Assembly: GCA_013399895.1 (NCBI GenBank)
Contig: VXBA01003435.1
Span: 2,004,392-2,068,391, forward strand
Direction of reading: 5' to 3'
Origin: Serilophus lunatus
Lineage: Eukaryota; Chordata; Aves; Passeriformes; Eurylaimidae
Length of the DNA: 64,000 nucleotides
Below the pieces are notes generated by a model. That model was not told the DNA's origin, did no database searches, and saw only the letters and a list, made by a program, of their open reading frames with translations. The translations under genes and the position numbers were made by a program. Shown here in pieces: positions 22,321-37,681 of this stretch (positions within the stretch are counted from its first letter, which is position 1; each line of letters opens with the position of its first letter).

Positions 22321-25300
22321 AACACTGCAGAGATAAAAAGTGATTCATTGGAAAAAGAGGAGAAAACAAGTCTTAAATTCTCTAGTCACTGCATTCCCCA
22401 TTCTTTTCTGGATGAAGGTCAGGTGAAAAGATATTCTCTAGGCACGGAAGGTGCAAAACTCCAGGCTGCCAAGATTGAAAAGTGTGGTGTCATCCTGAGT
22501 ATATACAGATGCTCAGAGAAGGCATGCTCCCATCTTAAATTTCAAGAATTCAACTTAATTCCATCTCTTTTGTTGCAACCAGAAGCATAAAGCAGGCAAC
22601 CTCAGGGCAAGATTTATGTCAAAGATTCTCTAAGGGACCTAAAGTGGATTAACAACTTAAAGAGAGAAAGACACAGAAGTGGGTTGTATGAACAAAGCCT
22701 AACTGGCTTATTGACCCCTGCTGCAGTGCTACCACTCGTTTGGCAAAGAGCAATTCCATAATTTTTGTACTTAGGAAAGAGGAATGCTGTAAACCACTTA
22801 AGCAGGTAGTCCAAAAAAGAACATTGGTATTGTGGTCCTGAACTTAGATTTGAAGGGGAGATCTTGATGTTTGAGAAAATGGTCCACATATACCTCCCTG
22901 AGTAAGGAAGAAGTAAAGGGATATGTTCATGAAGAAGCTAGCTGCCAACCAGGTCATGAAATTCTCAACACCTCCCCTTGCTAAAGATTGCTAGGAATAA
23001 TTACTCCAGAGGTGACACCTGAATGAGGAATACATTGGAATTTGTTTTCTCTATTCCTTTCTAGTACCACAAAATTATTATTTCCAATGATGTGTCTTCA
23101 ACTCTGACTTGACTGTGAAGAAAATGGTATCCATGACTCCACTCTGTGCTGAGACCAAGATTGCCTACAGGTCTTTCAAAAATTGGATTGGAATAAGCCC
23201 TAGAGGAAAATCAGGTGGAAGTACACTTGGATTTTGCCTTCTCAGCCTGAAAAGGCGCTTGGCTGCCCATACAGACATACTTGTAACTCTGTAGAGGTGA
23301 ACACTGCTAAAAAAAAAGTCTAAAAAAGTCTATGTCAGTCACCATAGGCTTCCCTCAGAGATACAGGAAAGAGTCATTTGCAGAGAACAACTCATCCAAA
23401 CTACTTTATACATCTCTTTAGACACAAAATTCTGATGTGAGGCACTTGATTTGTTTCTGAATAGAACTCCTTGAATATCATTCTGGATGGTGTTCTTGAG
23501 AACAGACTTTAGAGATGTCCTGGAGAAAAGCACAACCAATTTTGAGCTGCTACATTTCAATGACAAATGACTCCAGGGATAAAACAAAATATTTTGCCAC
23601 AAAGGCATCCTTGTAATCCTTTAAAAAAGGATATATTTCATAGAAAAGGTATTTTCAATTGTTAAGAAGGTTTTTTTATTCTATATTAAATTATTCTTAA
23701 CTAAAATTCAAGAAGTCATTGATGAAAACATAAAAGTGATTTTCTATATGTTTTTCTCTCAGGAAATAAATCTACTTTCCAAATTTCCCATCATGGGATA
23801 GGTTTTATTCTTATCTACATCCACCCAGGTCTGTCAGTTCATTAATATAGGGATAGCTGCAGATATAGTTTAGCCGTCAGATTTAGAGTTAAGTCAGAGT
23901 CAGTTTCAAAGACATGGTCAAAATCTCCCTTCAATTATCTTTGCAAAAGTCTCCTCCTGCTTTGTGGGTTTTGCCAAGCCCTGGGCATTATTGTGCTGTG
24001 GGTTTTATGCTTTGAAATAGGTTACAGGATAAGAAATCATAAATATTAATTCTTTAGCAAGATTCTCTGAACAGCTTCCTCACTACTGCTGCCTAGAGTC
24101 TGCCCATAATCGCCTCCTGTCAGGCTCCCTGCCCTTTGCCCTTCTTGCTCAGTCAGGCCAGGAAATAAGGCAAAATAATGAAGAAGGGAATTTTTAAATA
24201 TTGATTTCTATACATGGGCTACATTATGTGGTATTGCTCTCAAGAAAAAAAAGTTCAGATAGAGACATTTTCAACGGATGAAATGTCACAGGTAATCTAT
24301 GGAAAAGAGTTGCTTGTCATGCATTCCTTGACCAAGGAATATACTGAAACACACCATGGCACACTGATGGGAAAAACACAGAATATACAATAAGAATAAG
24401 AATATATTGCTCTATACTAAATGATGTTTCTCAGGATGATGTTAAAGATTTGCTGATAGAATGCAGCAATTAACCTCTAGTCATGCTTCATATTCAAATA
24501 TAGATGTAACGGTCTGAAGGACGAGGGTATTTGAAAAATGGTATTTGAATATAAAGAGAAACTTCTCATTGATGTAACCTTTTGAGGATATTTAGCATAT
24601 ATAAGCTCAGGGAAAGTTGCTTTTGAAAGGGAATTGAAAACTCTTGGCTATAATGAAAGGCTTTTTAAACTGCTTTGTTGAAGCCCCCTTTCTCCAGTTT
24701 AGTTCAGTAATGCTCAAAAGGAGGGCTGCAGAGCACATATCTCATTTACAACATATGGAAACATCCCTGTGAAACACTGCATAGTAAGTGCAAGCCCCAC
24801 CATAGCAGTCCTCTCTGCTGTTTGCAACGTTTTTTTGCTGTGGTCTGGACTGTTTAAGGCATTTTGCCTAGCTGTGCCTTGCCTTAGTCTCTATTTAACT
24901 TGCAAGAAAAGTGATGGTCATTATTGGGTTCCCGTGGAGCTACAGAAAGAAAAGGGAAAAAGCAGAAACTCATGCAAACCCCAGAAATAGCTAAACTTTC
25001 TTTGAAATCAGTGAACTTGAGGGAATTTTCCTCTGCACTTTGAAATGACTTTTGCTGTATCACAGGCACAAAAGAAAACACAGAAGCCTGTGCGGAAATA
25101 GATGATATTGCCTTCAAAAGGGAGGAGTGCATGAAGATACTTCTTTTTCCTCTTGATATGCTGTAAGCTACCGGCAGGTTGTTTTTTTCAGATTCTGTAA
25201 ATTCAGACTGACCTTCAACCATTTTCTTTTTCTTCTGAACTTTGAAAATATCTTCTAACACTGACATGTATGTCACAGTGCGTGCTGACAAGTCACATTT

Positions 25301-28300
25301 AGTTCATGTAAGAGCACTCTGCCTCTGTCTCTGTCTCTCTTGATCTTTATATATTTCCCAGGAATTTTGTAATTCAAAACTGTATTAAAAAGAACCCCAA
25401 ACAGTTCCAAACGAGAGCAGCATTGACTTGAAAGATGTGGTTTCAGACCTAATAGCTAAACAAGTATCTTCTGAACTCACGTTTTATGATTTGAAGTTTC
25501 TCACAATCATTTGAAGTCTCTAAAGACAACTCACACTCCAGCATACTCTATGGCTATGTGTCATGTCAATCAAATATATGAAGCGTCCATTTCAAAGAAG
25601 TTGCCAGTTTCTAAAAACCCATTCTGAGTCATGATGACTACTGTTCTGAATAAATCAGCACTTCAATAAATGGTAAAGCAGTAATAAGAATCCACAAGTC
25701 TACTAAAGAAAACACAGGCTAACATGCTTTCTGCATAGATTATGACACTGTTACAACAGATTGTGAAACCACATGATTGTAAGAATAGTCCTTATGAGAG
25801 CAGTCTCCATAGATTCAGTGCAATAATTCAAATGGAGGGGAATTTGCAGAAGATAGCTGCTAAAGTTATTGCTAGATACACAATTTCTGAGTATTCTTTC
25901 TGTTAGATCTGCATGCAAAATCATATTGCAGATACAATATAGACTATAGCAACTAGAAAATAGAAATACATATTTAATTAAAAGGGTCACTATTTTACTC
26001 CTTTGAGTTGTCTTTTAAATGCTAGCAGAATGCGTGAGCTTTCTGAAGTTGTTAGTGATGGTTGGTATACAGTCCTCACGCCTCAGGTATGATTGTATAA
26101 ACCATAAATATGAAATTGAGTTTTCTATATTAGCAGGTATATGGCCTCATAGCATTACCTTGTTGTTTAACTTGGCAATTGTACAATAACATTTTTGTCT
26201 TAGGAAGTACTAGTAGATTGAGTAGGATCTCAATCTGCACTGCTTTGCTGTCAAAACCTTGCCGTGAAGATAAGAGATATTCTCAGTGTTTGTTTTTTTT
26301 TAAATTACAATGTATGCATGTTAATGAGGCCCTGCTGTTTGTGCTTTCCAGCCTGTTATAAAATCCAAATGCCAGCAATAAGTCTATGCTCTGGAAAAGT
26401 TGCAAAAGCTAATGTTTTAATTTGGCTACAGCTTCCTACAGGCTTAGCATGACTAGTCTTCCCCACTTGTGGGCTGAACCCACAGAATTTTAACATATTA
26501 GGCAGTTTCCGTCTCTGACTTTTTACCACTTGGCATGGATAAGTATTATCCCATATTCTCATATTTATGCTACTACAGGCATTGATATTTTCTCTACAGC
26601 ACTCCTATGTGATTTGCTCTGCATTGTGTCAGGACTACATATTCTCTAAGTGTCCTATCTTGTGTCATTATTTCTCTCTGTAGCCTTGGACACTTACAAG
26701 GTTTCAGAGTAATACACTAAGAATTTCTCATTTTACTACACATAGAATCCTCTTTCTCCTCTAAAAGTAATACTAATACTACTAATAATGTGATGATAAT
26801 ATTATTTACAAATGACAGACTATGACTACTTCATCAACTGAATCACTAACACCCTAAAAATCCTTCACAATAGTTTTTGAGAAGTAAACAAAAGAGCAAT
26901 ATATCTTAAAAAAGTCTAGAAAAATGAAATATGAAAATATTTGTTCCTTGTACTGAGATGAAATAACAAAAATGATTGCATATCAAAATCAGTAATCAAT
27001 AAACTGCTCAAAACTTTAAGAAGCATTTATTTTGTATACATGCAAGGTTCTGTCATATCACTGTAGAACGCAATAAAAATAAGTAAATGATGCTATGTTT
27101 TGCATACAGCTTATTTTCAGAGGATGTGGGCTTTGAGAATCTTTGTCTAGACTGATTAAAGCATTGAAGTCTAAAGTCAAAGTCCATAGGAACATTCAGA
27201 TGTAAAATATGTGTATTTTATACTTTTCAGATTTTAGTTTCACATTGATCATTGTTAAACTTAAAAAATAAAATCCCTTTCTTCCTTAAATGTTGCCCTA
27301 CTACTATGAATATGAAAATTATAATAAAAAATCACGAGAAAAAGAACATGTCAATCCAGTCTCTGCATTACTGTTATAATTAAGGGACAGAAAGAGCTGT
27401 AAAGAAGCTCTGGCACTGCTAAACTACACTCATGGTGGCAGAATAAATGGGTCCCTTTTTAGTAAAAATGAACAGAAAAAGTAATAGTAAACTGGTTTTC
27501 ATATGGAGGGTTATCTTGGGTCTGCTTATTCTCTGCTCTTTTGTAATAGTTTGGTGCATAAGGTCTTCTTCACTCTGTTTTTGCAGTTTGGGTTTGTAGC
27601 AAATCGATTCTGATTTAAAGAAAAGACCCTGAATTTTTCATCAGTGAAACTTATGGTATGCATCAAATGTGTGTAGGTAGTGTCAAAACCTTTGACTCTG
27701 GGAAGTCTTAGAGGCAAGGAAGAAAGCATTACCTGATACTTTCAAAATAAATCCCTCTGATACTTATTTTTATACTGGAAATACCTATGTTAAAGGGAAA
27801 TTGGGGTTGCTCAGCATGAAAAATGGACATAGATGGGGAGCAGAATTGTAATGGCTCCTACTGTTTCTACTTTTACACAGCCTGGAAAAAAAGCTGGGAT
27901 TCATCTTAACAAGATATAGACAATGTATCTGTCCATAGCTAAGCTAGTTATCCAAAAATTCATGTATATACGTTTTCTCCACTAAGAAAGAAAAAGACAT
28001 TTTACAGTGAAATTTATATACTCAGATGTTCTATTCAGGTCAGGTTATATCAGATGATTCACTTTAAGAGTCCCTTCCTCTACACCAGGTATAAAAGGAA
28101 GGCAGGTGACTAGCTCATCACTGGTCCTTGACATCTGAGAGGTACATCGACTAAAGGACCAGTAGTTTAATGAAGGCACATCAGCTACTGGATAGAAAGC
28201 ATCATTTCAGATAGTTGGAGTGAATATTGTGTCAATATAAACAACAATCTTACAATCTCAGCAGCAGCTTCGTTGTCTTTCAGCATGGATTTATTAACAG

Positions 28301-31300
28301 AATAAAAAGTGCTGGCTAAATCAGTCATTCTTTTGCCTTGCAGGAGAGTTTGCTAATGGAATCTTGGTAAACTCAGCAGAACAAGCAAGACCATGGTGTT
28401 TTTCACCAGTGCAATCTTTTTAGCAATGCTATTGTAGCAGAATGATGATGACTTCCAAAAATGGGGGAAGCCCAGAGCAGTAGAGGGTTAGGGTTATTTA
28501 AGAGGGATTTCCATGACTTTATGTCATCCTGTGCTGTAAAAGAATGTGAAAAGCTATAGATGTGTTATCATCATTACAAACACATTTCAAATCTTTTGTG
28601 AATTAAACATCAAAGCAACAGCACTCTGTGCTCAAAACAATTATTTTGCCATGGCTGGCTGTCATGCCCCGCCCTAACACTAGTTGCCTGTGGCCTCCCC
28701 AGTCCTATGCTATGTGGTTACACCTTGTTTGTGACAGGTTAATTCAAAGTATGGAGTTGCATTATAGACAGAGAAACATTCAATGACTTTGGCCATATAA
28801 AAAATAAATTCACTTTGTTGATATATGTCAATTTTAGTTGGTATGAATTTTACTAAAGCATTTTTCTCCAGTAACACATTTTATCAAAGTATGAATTCTC
28901 CAAAGAAATTCTAGCATTTTTTTTCCTCAGCAAGACACATTTTTATATCAGTGAAAGGTTTAACAAGTCACTTTGGTCAGTACAAACCTAATAATAAAAC
29001 TACTTTGCAGCAAGGAGCCATCCCTGTATAATGAGTATTCTTAAATACTACCACCACCATTTTAACTTCAAATGTGTCTGAAATTCATTAATAGCAGAGT
29101 AAATATATAGTGTGTATAAAGTAGAATTTAAGGTAGATATTATGGTCCAGGAGAGCTCTTACATTGCAAAGCAGGACTTCTTGACCCATGTTTATGAAAA
29201 AATGGAAATGTATTTCTGGCCCAATAGGCATTAGAAGGTGTTGCTCCAGTGATAACAGGGCTTGTAGGCCATTTGAAGTAGGATGTGTATCTTGTTCTGC
29301 AATGGAACATTTTTGTAATTTATAAGGCTCAGAGGAATGGAGCCATCTGCTTCAAATCCTCACTCACTGATGAATACTTCTAATGAAGAAGTTGTGAATT
29401 GAAGTAAAAGCCAATTTTTCATTTGAATGAAGCTACTGTCTGCTATTTAGTATGAAATGATTATATGAGGTATCTCAATTAATATTATTTCCTGATGCCT
29501 TTTTTTCTCCACATTTTTATCTTGTAGACAAGTCCTAATTGATTATTAAGAACATTTTGTAAAGCAGGTTCATAGCTAGCTCAAAAACTGCAGTTGAGAA
29601 TGTCATCATTAACACTAGCCTATTATATTTAAATAAGCACTCAGGTCAGCATGTACATTTTGTTTATCATGTTTGCCACAAGCTAATGAGGAAAATGCAT
29701 CCTCTGTTCTTGGTAGAGGTCACTGACTTCTGGCATTGCTGGGTTATTGGAAACTTTGAAACTACAGACACAAATAAACTCAGTTTTCAAAATGGAAACT
29801 GCAGTGATTATTGTTCACTCCAGTTTACCTCAGACATAATTTGAAGTCAGATATTGTTTCAGTTCTGCTTCTCCCTTTGAACAAAACATAGAAAGTAAAA
29901 ATGGTGATTTTCAAGACACGTATATCACTTTCTTTCCAAGTACAGTTTTGCTTTCTTGAGTTTCAGCACTGAGAGTCTGTTATGAAGACCAGACAGTTTC
30001 ATTATTTGGTTCCAATTTACCAGAATTTAACCTAAGGCTGATGCCATTCTTGAAGAACATTCATTTCTCTCCACAAAAGTTCAGATAATTTTAGAATAGC
30101 TGAAAAATCCATCCATGTATCTGTGCTGTGTTGGGTAACAAGTGCTAGGTTTGTCCTGAAGGCAATCTTATGTCCCATGGACTCCAGCTGGATCTTTCCT
30201 GTGAAAAGCGCACACTTCTTCTGTGATAGGATGTACAGAAGAAAAAAAGAAATACTTCGTGTTGAACTTGTTCCTGAGATTTCCAGCTGCAAATAGTGGT
30301 GAGTAAGAGCACATAAACTCAGAAGAAAACTGTCTAAAGATGAAAGTCCTTGAGGGTAGGAGAGAGGAAGTGAACAATGTTTAGCAAATGACCATCCCCT
30401 AGTAAACACATTGCAGAGAGGATCTTAGCTGGTGTATGGCAATGAGTACAGAGCTAAGATAGAGCTAGAATGATGTGGGCTTTTATCACTGGCTTTTGGG
30501 CAAAAGGTTTCTGTGAAATTTCGACAGTTTCTGACATTTGTATTGTGGTTTCAATGAGGTTGTTAAGCTAAACAAATTATAGGTTTTGGAAGATATCCCC
30601 AATAAACTGCCCTATTTTTCTCCTAGAGTATGGTATTAAATCTTGTCCTATTTCTTTGTTTTAGATGAGTTTGTGCTCTGCCAGGCTGTCGAATGGGTCC
30701 TCTCAGTCCTCCCTTCTCTTAGCCCAGACATCCTTAACAATGTTTAACACCTTTGGTCACGAGGCTATTCAAAGCCTAATAGCAACATGCTCCTTTTATC
30801 TTTACGTTGAATACACCTCAGATTCCCTTTCAGACTTCATGCTATGTCAGAATTATCTATCTTGTTTCTATTCTATATTATGAAAGAAACACAGAATTTA
30901 AAGTGAACTCAAATTATTCTATTACTTAGGTAAATTGCAAAACCTGCATTTATATGCTGCTTCTCTGACAGCTTTTCTATCTTCTAAAATATAGAAAACA
31001 TTGGGGTCAGTAGAGTGCTCATAAATATCTAAATGCTTACTACTTACAATGACTTGCAAAACTGTCAGCTATAAAATTCTCTTAGCTGTCATTTGGGATC
31101 CTTTCCATATCACACTGTTAAACTACAAGCTTCATTTTGAACAAAGGCCTGTGACCTACTACCTTGATTTTTTTATTAATAGCAGGTAAAAGTCCAGAGT
31201 GGAAAAAGCAAATGATTGTCTTTGAGCACTCAAAGTTGGAATGAGGTTGAGGTAACCTTGAATTAAAACAGTGATGATGATGATAAGGTGATAACAATGA

Positions 31301-31847
31301 GCAACGAGGTACTGTTACTGAGGATTATAAAAAGACAAAAGAGTTAGCTTAAAGGAAGAGATAAAAAACAGAAACATGCCTGATGAGAGGTGAGGACATG
31401 ACACCCTCCATATTCTTGAAAAGGAATGTGCTGTGGAGAAAAGAAAATCTTCCAAACACAAAGTTGTAAAAACTTCTGCCTCTATTCTATCCCCTTCTAG
31501 TATCCTTTGACTCAGTTAAAAACAGTCCATATAGACACTTGCTATTGTGTCATCCTCGTATTATTCACTTCATGTAGTTCTCAAAATGAATGTGTATTTG
31601 TGCCAGAACTTCTGAAATGCTTATTTGTACTTTTACTTCATCTACTTTTCTTCCTAAGACACAGCAAGTGAGTATGTCTCGAAGGCAGCATTTTTGGAAA
31701 GGGGGTTGTTTAAGCAACAAGAGAGCTGGATGTGGTCGCTACGGTCTTGTGGTTCTTGCTCCCATGGGAGAATAAGAAAATACTGTATTGACTCTTATTT
31801 ACTGTGCAAAACTTATAGATGTCAGGTCCCAGACAATCAAAAAATGA
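22321..31847. other. Anonymous AT-rich non-coding DNA
   Basis: About 9.5 kb in which I recognise no gene and no repeat family. Small features are a direct repeat of GGTATTTGAA at 24526 and 24540 beside an ATATTCAAATAT palindrome at about 24490, and an AT-rich patch at about 26760-26815. The longest open frames (24884-25291 and 30032-30409, both minus) have no recognisable domain and lie in the AT-rich background. Confidence 0.5.
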
Positions 31848-31983
31848 CAGAGTTCAGGAAGTGTTTGGATGATACTCTCAGGCGCATGGTGTGACCCTGG
31901 TAGATGGTCCTGTGTGGGATCAGGAGTTGGACTCAGTGATCCTTGTGGGTCCCTTCCTACTTGGCATATTCTGCGATTCTGTG
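31848..31983 (+). mobile_element. CR1 LINE 3'-end fragment
   Basis: On the plus strand the CR1 3' end reads GTTCAGGAAGTGTTTGGATG, CTCTCAGGCGCATGGTGTGA, ATCAGGAGTTGGACTCAGTG, ATCCTTGTGGGTCCCTTCCT, and closes in TTCTGCGATTCTGTG. This is the same 3'-end type as the copies at 12.3-13.1 kb and 50.0 kb. It is truncated to about 135 bp and is non-coding. Confidence 0.93.
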
Positions 31984-34900
31984 AATACAGCTTCATTCTG
32001 GGTAAACATGGAACAACTTTCTAATTGATGTTGTAGATAAAGCAATTAGACAAATTCATTGAGGGAAAACACACATCGGGAACAATTAACAAAGATAACA
32101 TTTTGGCTCAGATATTTCCTAACTCATAAATCACTGGACAAGAGGAAAATGCTCTGAAGAGGAGTTACATTATTTTTATTGTGTTCCTGTATTCCTCTCT
32201 TGACATCAACTATTGCCACCAGGGAGCTGAGGTAAGCTGTAGAGCTATATGGCTTTTCATGTACTTATGTGCATAACAGTACTGTCTTGCCTTTGTGTGA
32301 AGTCACAGCTTCTGTTGAATTGGGAACACTGTGGGAAATGTCAGTAATCCTGACATTTTGAGAGAAGCATCAGTTCCCATGTCACACATCCCAGTGGGAG
32401 TTAGAAACTTTAGATTTCCTACAAATATTTTCTTTCTGATTTTAGAAGGTAAAATGCCCTTCAGCAATAGCCCTTGAAATATTTTCATCCTTTCCCTGTG
32501 ACCAAATATCATTGGCTCTGTGTTGCTTCAGATCCACACCATACCAAAGTGGGTATTTTCATTGTACTCAGACTGCTGGTGGCCCAACCAGTTTTGCGTG
32601 TTGGCACCCACTGCTCTGAGTCACAGAGGAATTTGAAAGAATCCCATCAGCAGGCAGTGACAAAAGTACATACTCTGGAAAAGTGTTTACCTAGCTTCTT
32701 TGTTATTAATAAGGCCATCCTTGAAGAGGATTTAAACCCCCTTCAAAATATTTAGATATATTTTATAACTTTGGTACTGTAAGCGCTGCATCTTTCTTAA
32801 CTCTATAGTTGGACCAGCTTTCAGATTTTACTAAGAGCTTAACTTTCTGTTGTTTTCTCTTCACTTCTTGTCTCTTTTAATCTCTTCTGGAATGTTTACT
32901 TCCTTTGAACAGCAATATCTACATTTTTTTTCATTCTTATTTGCTTTATCCCTCCTAAGAAAGTGCTTGCATAAACAAAATAGAGACAGCTGATATTAGA
33001 AATTATGTTTAAGGGAAAATGTTTCAAATGAGGAAGTATAGCATAAATTTAACCCCGAAGTGTCATCAAGTAAGGAACCATAGGGACAGTTGAAAGCAGG
33101 TGATATTATTCAAGCAAATGACCGTTTCCAGCATCTGTGGAATTATTATCTAAAACATAAGTAAATTTATTTAATGCTTATAATAGGGGGCCTACATTAT
33201 TTAGGTTGTTTAACTGTTGAACTGAAAACAAAAATTTATTTACATTTGTGATAAAATGTTTCTAAGATGAAATAGCTTTCTTTTACATTGCATTTTTCTC
33301 TGTATTAATTAAACAGAAATCTGTCTTCTTAGCAGGCTCTTTGTTAGATACATTTTTGAATAGTGATGTCATTCCACACAATGTGTAACTCACATTAGAA
33401 TTCATAAGTGTTATTCATGAAAATACTTATTGCAGGGGAAAGGTATTATATCATACTTCTCTTATTTTTCTTTCCTGAAAAAAAAAGCTTAGAAGGAAAG
33501 GAACTAGAAAAGCTTAGTCATTGGTCAGTGCTGTTAGATTTCATAGTATAAATGCTAGAGGAGCATATCAGAGGTAATAAATTTATTCATAGTCCTGAAA
33601 CTTTTTAGAAAGCAGAAAATGGCAGGAAATTGAGCACAGAGATTGATTTATCAGAAAAAAAATTAAAGATAAACCTTACTAACTTAATAATACTCTTGCT
33701 AAGAATGCTCTTAAGAAACAGAAAGAGCCAGGACTATATGGACATAGGATTCACTCTCTAAGACAATAAAGAGAAAGGAAGATGAGAAAATGTTCAGATG
33801 GAAACCAGAAGAAAAAACTCTATTGGTGAGTTTATGTGAAATCAAAGCATGTATTCAGACCAAAAAAATGCTTTCTCTCCAAGGGAGAACTCAGTCACAT
33901 GTCTCAATACCATCAACCATCCTAAACATAGAAGTCATTTAATTATGCATATAGATAATATAATCTTCCAGTTGGCTGCTTAAGTTTTCTAATCAAAATC
34001 TGAGTTAGGGTGTATGTTGACTGTGACATAGAAGTAATTTTACTCCATGCAGCACAACCATTCACTTTTCTAAATACATAAAAAAAAATTCATTATGTAA
34101 AGGAATAACATTTATTAGCTGGGTGCTTATGTCTTAAAACTGAAATCAGCATTTTCATGTTTGAAGGCTGACAGCTGCAGAGGCTCTAGGAACTCAAGCT
34201 CATACCCTTGATACTGAGGCTTTGCACTAAATACTAGTCCTGACAAGCTTTCATGTTTGTGCAGTATCTCTAATGCTGTCAGTTCAGTCAGCTGCTATGG
34301 CAAAGCAGCAGTAGCAGGCTGCTGCAAAGCTTTTTTAAGCCACTACAAATTCTCGGGATGCAGGTGAGGGGGTGGCAAGCAAATGCTCTACGTGTGTGCA
34401 TATATCTATGTCTATATCTATATACATCGAGTATATAGCAGAGAATTTTGAAAGGACCCTGCTGAACAGCTGGTATGAACTGTTTGTGAACTTCCATAGA
34501 ATTGATGCAGCTCGAATTTTGCATGGAAAGGGGCTTAATGAATCAACACAATAATTCTGTCTGCCATTTGCAGCTAAAATGGGCATGGTTCCTAGGATAT
34601 TTGCAGTTTTGGTGATTCAGAATTTGAAAATTATTGGCTTTAAAGGCAAATTTGCTTCAGAGGCCGTGTAACAGGATGAGGGTGAAATGCAATACTCCCT
34701 GGAACATTCTGGTTTGAACCTGTTGTTGTTTATCATTTTGGCTGGTAGCCTGATGAGAGGCTTCCTTGCCTCTTGCATTAGCCTTCTCCTCCCATGTTCA
34801 TTAATTTATCTTGGTCTCTGCCAGCTGGGAGGACAGCATTCAGATTGTCTCCTGGAGCCCACAGAATGTAAGGAGGGAACTTTTAAACTGTGAACATCTA

Positions 34901-37681
34901 CCTTCATCTCCACTTTGTGTCTTGTTCTTTGACATGGACGGGAAAAGTAGAAACATTTCAAAATCACTGAAAGTGATGTTCAGGCTACTGAATAAGCTTT
35001 CCATAATTATTTCTGTCATATTTTTCTCACATTCCCAATGCTAAGTTTTGACCCACATTCAGGTTTTTGGCATATTGGAAGACATATAACTAAGGAACAT
35101 GAAATTGTTGCAGGTGTAATTAAAAATATATGAAATCAGTAAAAATAGATTAATGTAATTACGTATGATACTGTCAACCTGCAAAACAGGAAATCTTCCT
35201 GTTTCCTTAACATCTTATCTCATTCCTTCTACCCTTGAATAAATAAGTCCAGACTTACAGATCTCATCTTCATCCCTTCTATAGCTGGATAGCAGAGTTT
35301 GTTTGGCAAATATACCCTCCTCTGTGTATATATGCAATTTTTTTGTGACACACTATTATTTTTATCAATGTGCTTCCTGTTTGTAGTTAGAAGGCCAATC
35401 CCATGTGCAGACCGTTTTGAGCTTTATCATTTAATCACAAGTTATTCTTTGTGGCTTCTCTCTGAGCATCCTGAATTTGCTAATGGGGTTATGTCAGTAG
35501 TAATATGGCATCATTTATCTTGCTAGTTTGAATGGCTGATGATTATATAAATAACATTGCTCAGACTACGAGTTTTATTTAATAATTTTTGCTGTGTTAA
35601 CAATGAATTTGAGAGGACTGTAAGAGGGTTGTCTTTGTTACTTATACCTATAGCAAGGTCCTTAAGTCCTAGTATAAAGGAAATAGGGAGATCTTTTCAA
35701 GAGAGAAAGCATTTTTTTTATATTTCCATTAATCTTTTCATTAATATTCTTGTGCAACATTTTTTATGCTTTTGTTTTTTCTGAAGTTTCATACCTTCTA
35801 ACTTCCTTTCAGGTATGTTACTTACTTCACAACTCTTCTGACTGCACATTTCACAAGTTTTCTCTATGATTCTGTGTAATTTTTCACTCAAATTCCTTTT
35901 GCAAGGCATTCTGCCACTTGGACCCAGCAGTTCTTGACTGTTTCTGTTGGGGGTTCTTTTGGTTTCTTTTTTTTTTTTTTTATCTCTCTCACTCTCTTGT
36001 GTTTCTTCAGACCAAATCCAGTCAAATGTAAATTCTAAATTATGTTTTTAAAATAAGTCAGCTGTGGTCTTCTGAACAGCTGTTTGTATCACCACATATT
36101 CAGTAACACATTTGCAAGTAATGAGCTGCTATTGTACTGAAATACTCCTAGGAGATTATTCTTAAACAAACAAAAAACTATTACTCGAAACACTGTGTAA
36201 GATAAACATTTAATTCAAATGGATTATATAAATTTAGGATAATTTAATTAACTGGTGTAAAAGATTGAGTACAAATGTTTGAATTTATAATGATGTCCAT
36301 ATATACTTTTATATTAAAACCCCACAAACTGTATTTTGAGATTTATTTTGCACAGACAAGCCTTGAGCAGCAGAAGTGTTTGTCATGTGTGCCCTCTCTT
36401 ACCACCCAATATAAATATCTGTGACAACTATGTACATGCTTCTATAACATTTTTGAAAATGAAAATGACTATAAAAGTTATAGGTATGTTCTTGAACTTC
36501 TTGGTATGACTGGGTAGTTATTTTGTAACTCACTGCTTCTCCTCACTGGAGATTTTCAAAACTGTCACTTCTGTCTTCCACTGGGAACTCATTTAGTTCT
36601 TCTGAGACTTGATCCTCACTCTTGTTTTTACATTCGACGTGCTCACCTCATGAGGACCATCGCTCATTCTGCATGCAATTCCAAGGGCTGGGTGTCACTC
36701 CGGGGGCTGTTTGTGAGGTCGCTCTTCTGGAGTAGGAAACATCACACTGTCATGCCTCTGTGGCTGCCAATGCATTTTTGTCTTATTGAGGACTTCAGTG
36801 GGTTTGGGTGAATGCCTTCCTCTGCATTTGTACACCATCAAGAAAAATCAGTCTTTAGAAAATAGCTCTGGAAGAGATGTCAAACACTAACAAAGCATGC
36901 AATTAATGAGGACAGCTAAGTCTATGTAATTCCTGGAAAGGTGTGTTTTACTTGTTCTTAAGATCTTCTTTTGGAAGGAGATATTTTCTGTTGTAATCTG
37001 TTGTGTGGAACGTTGTCCTTATAAATAGCAGTAGTGAACTGAGCAGCGGTGCTTACTCTGTCTGAGCAATTAATCCTTTCTGATTTTAATTAACAATACT
37101 CTAGTCACACCTTCTTCTCTGTTTTTGGTATAGACAACCATTATCTACATCTCACTTAAAGACTAATTTTTCAAGTATTATTAAGTCTAAAACTTATCCA
37201 CTTCTATTTTAATCATGGACATTTCAATTTGAATAAGAACTACATGTGCATATAGAGAAAATAAAAACTGTCCTAACTGTCATGAAGTCAAGGACAGAGA
37301 CAGCAAGCAGACTCTGTGCCACCATAGACTCCTACGCAAATAACCAATTGAAATATTCGATATTACTCATTTATTTCCTCACCTCATTCATCATAATGAA
37401 TCCTTAACTTTAGCTGACTTAGATGTTGATGTTGAGCATTACATCCTTTAACAGCAGTTACCCTCCTTACAGAAACTTTTCTTTGTTTTTTCAAATTCAA
37501 GGCTTGGATTTCTTGTGGGACCACAGAGAGCAATAGTTCCTCCATCTTCTCTCAAGAGTAGCTGTTTAGCTTTTTAGTTTTAGTGTTTGGTTTTTGGCTG
37601 AATCTATCCCTCCTTTTGCTGACTTCCTCTGCTCTACTCTGATCTCAAGTCATTAAACACATTTAGTGTTGCAAAGTGAGC
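31984..37681. other. Anonymous non-coding DNA with possible conserved blocks
   Basis: No exon is supported. There is a TCTATA-type simple repeat at about 34399-34426, a poly-T run at 35967-35981, and a short hairpin around 34300-34325 (GCAGCAG / CTGCTGC). Complex AT-rich stretches at about 34480-34600 and 35400-35560 have the texture of conserved non-coding elements. The patch at 36630-36760 is GC-richer than its surroundings without an open frame of note. Confidence 0.45.

Noticed and set aside
22163..22590. Frames on both strands through the CA repeat, with Thr-His and Val-Cys runs
   Set aside because: Products of the dinucleotide repeat, not genes.
34399..34430. Frames across the TCTATA repeat on both strands
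   Set aside because: Ile-Asp and Ser-Ile runs come from the simple repeat.
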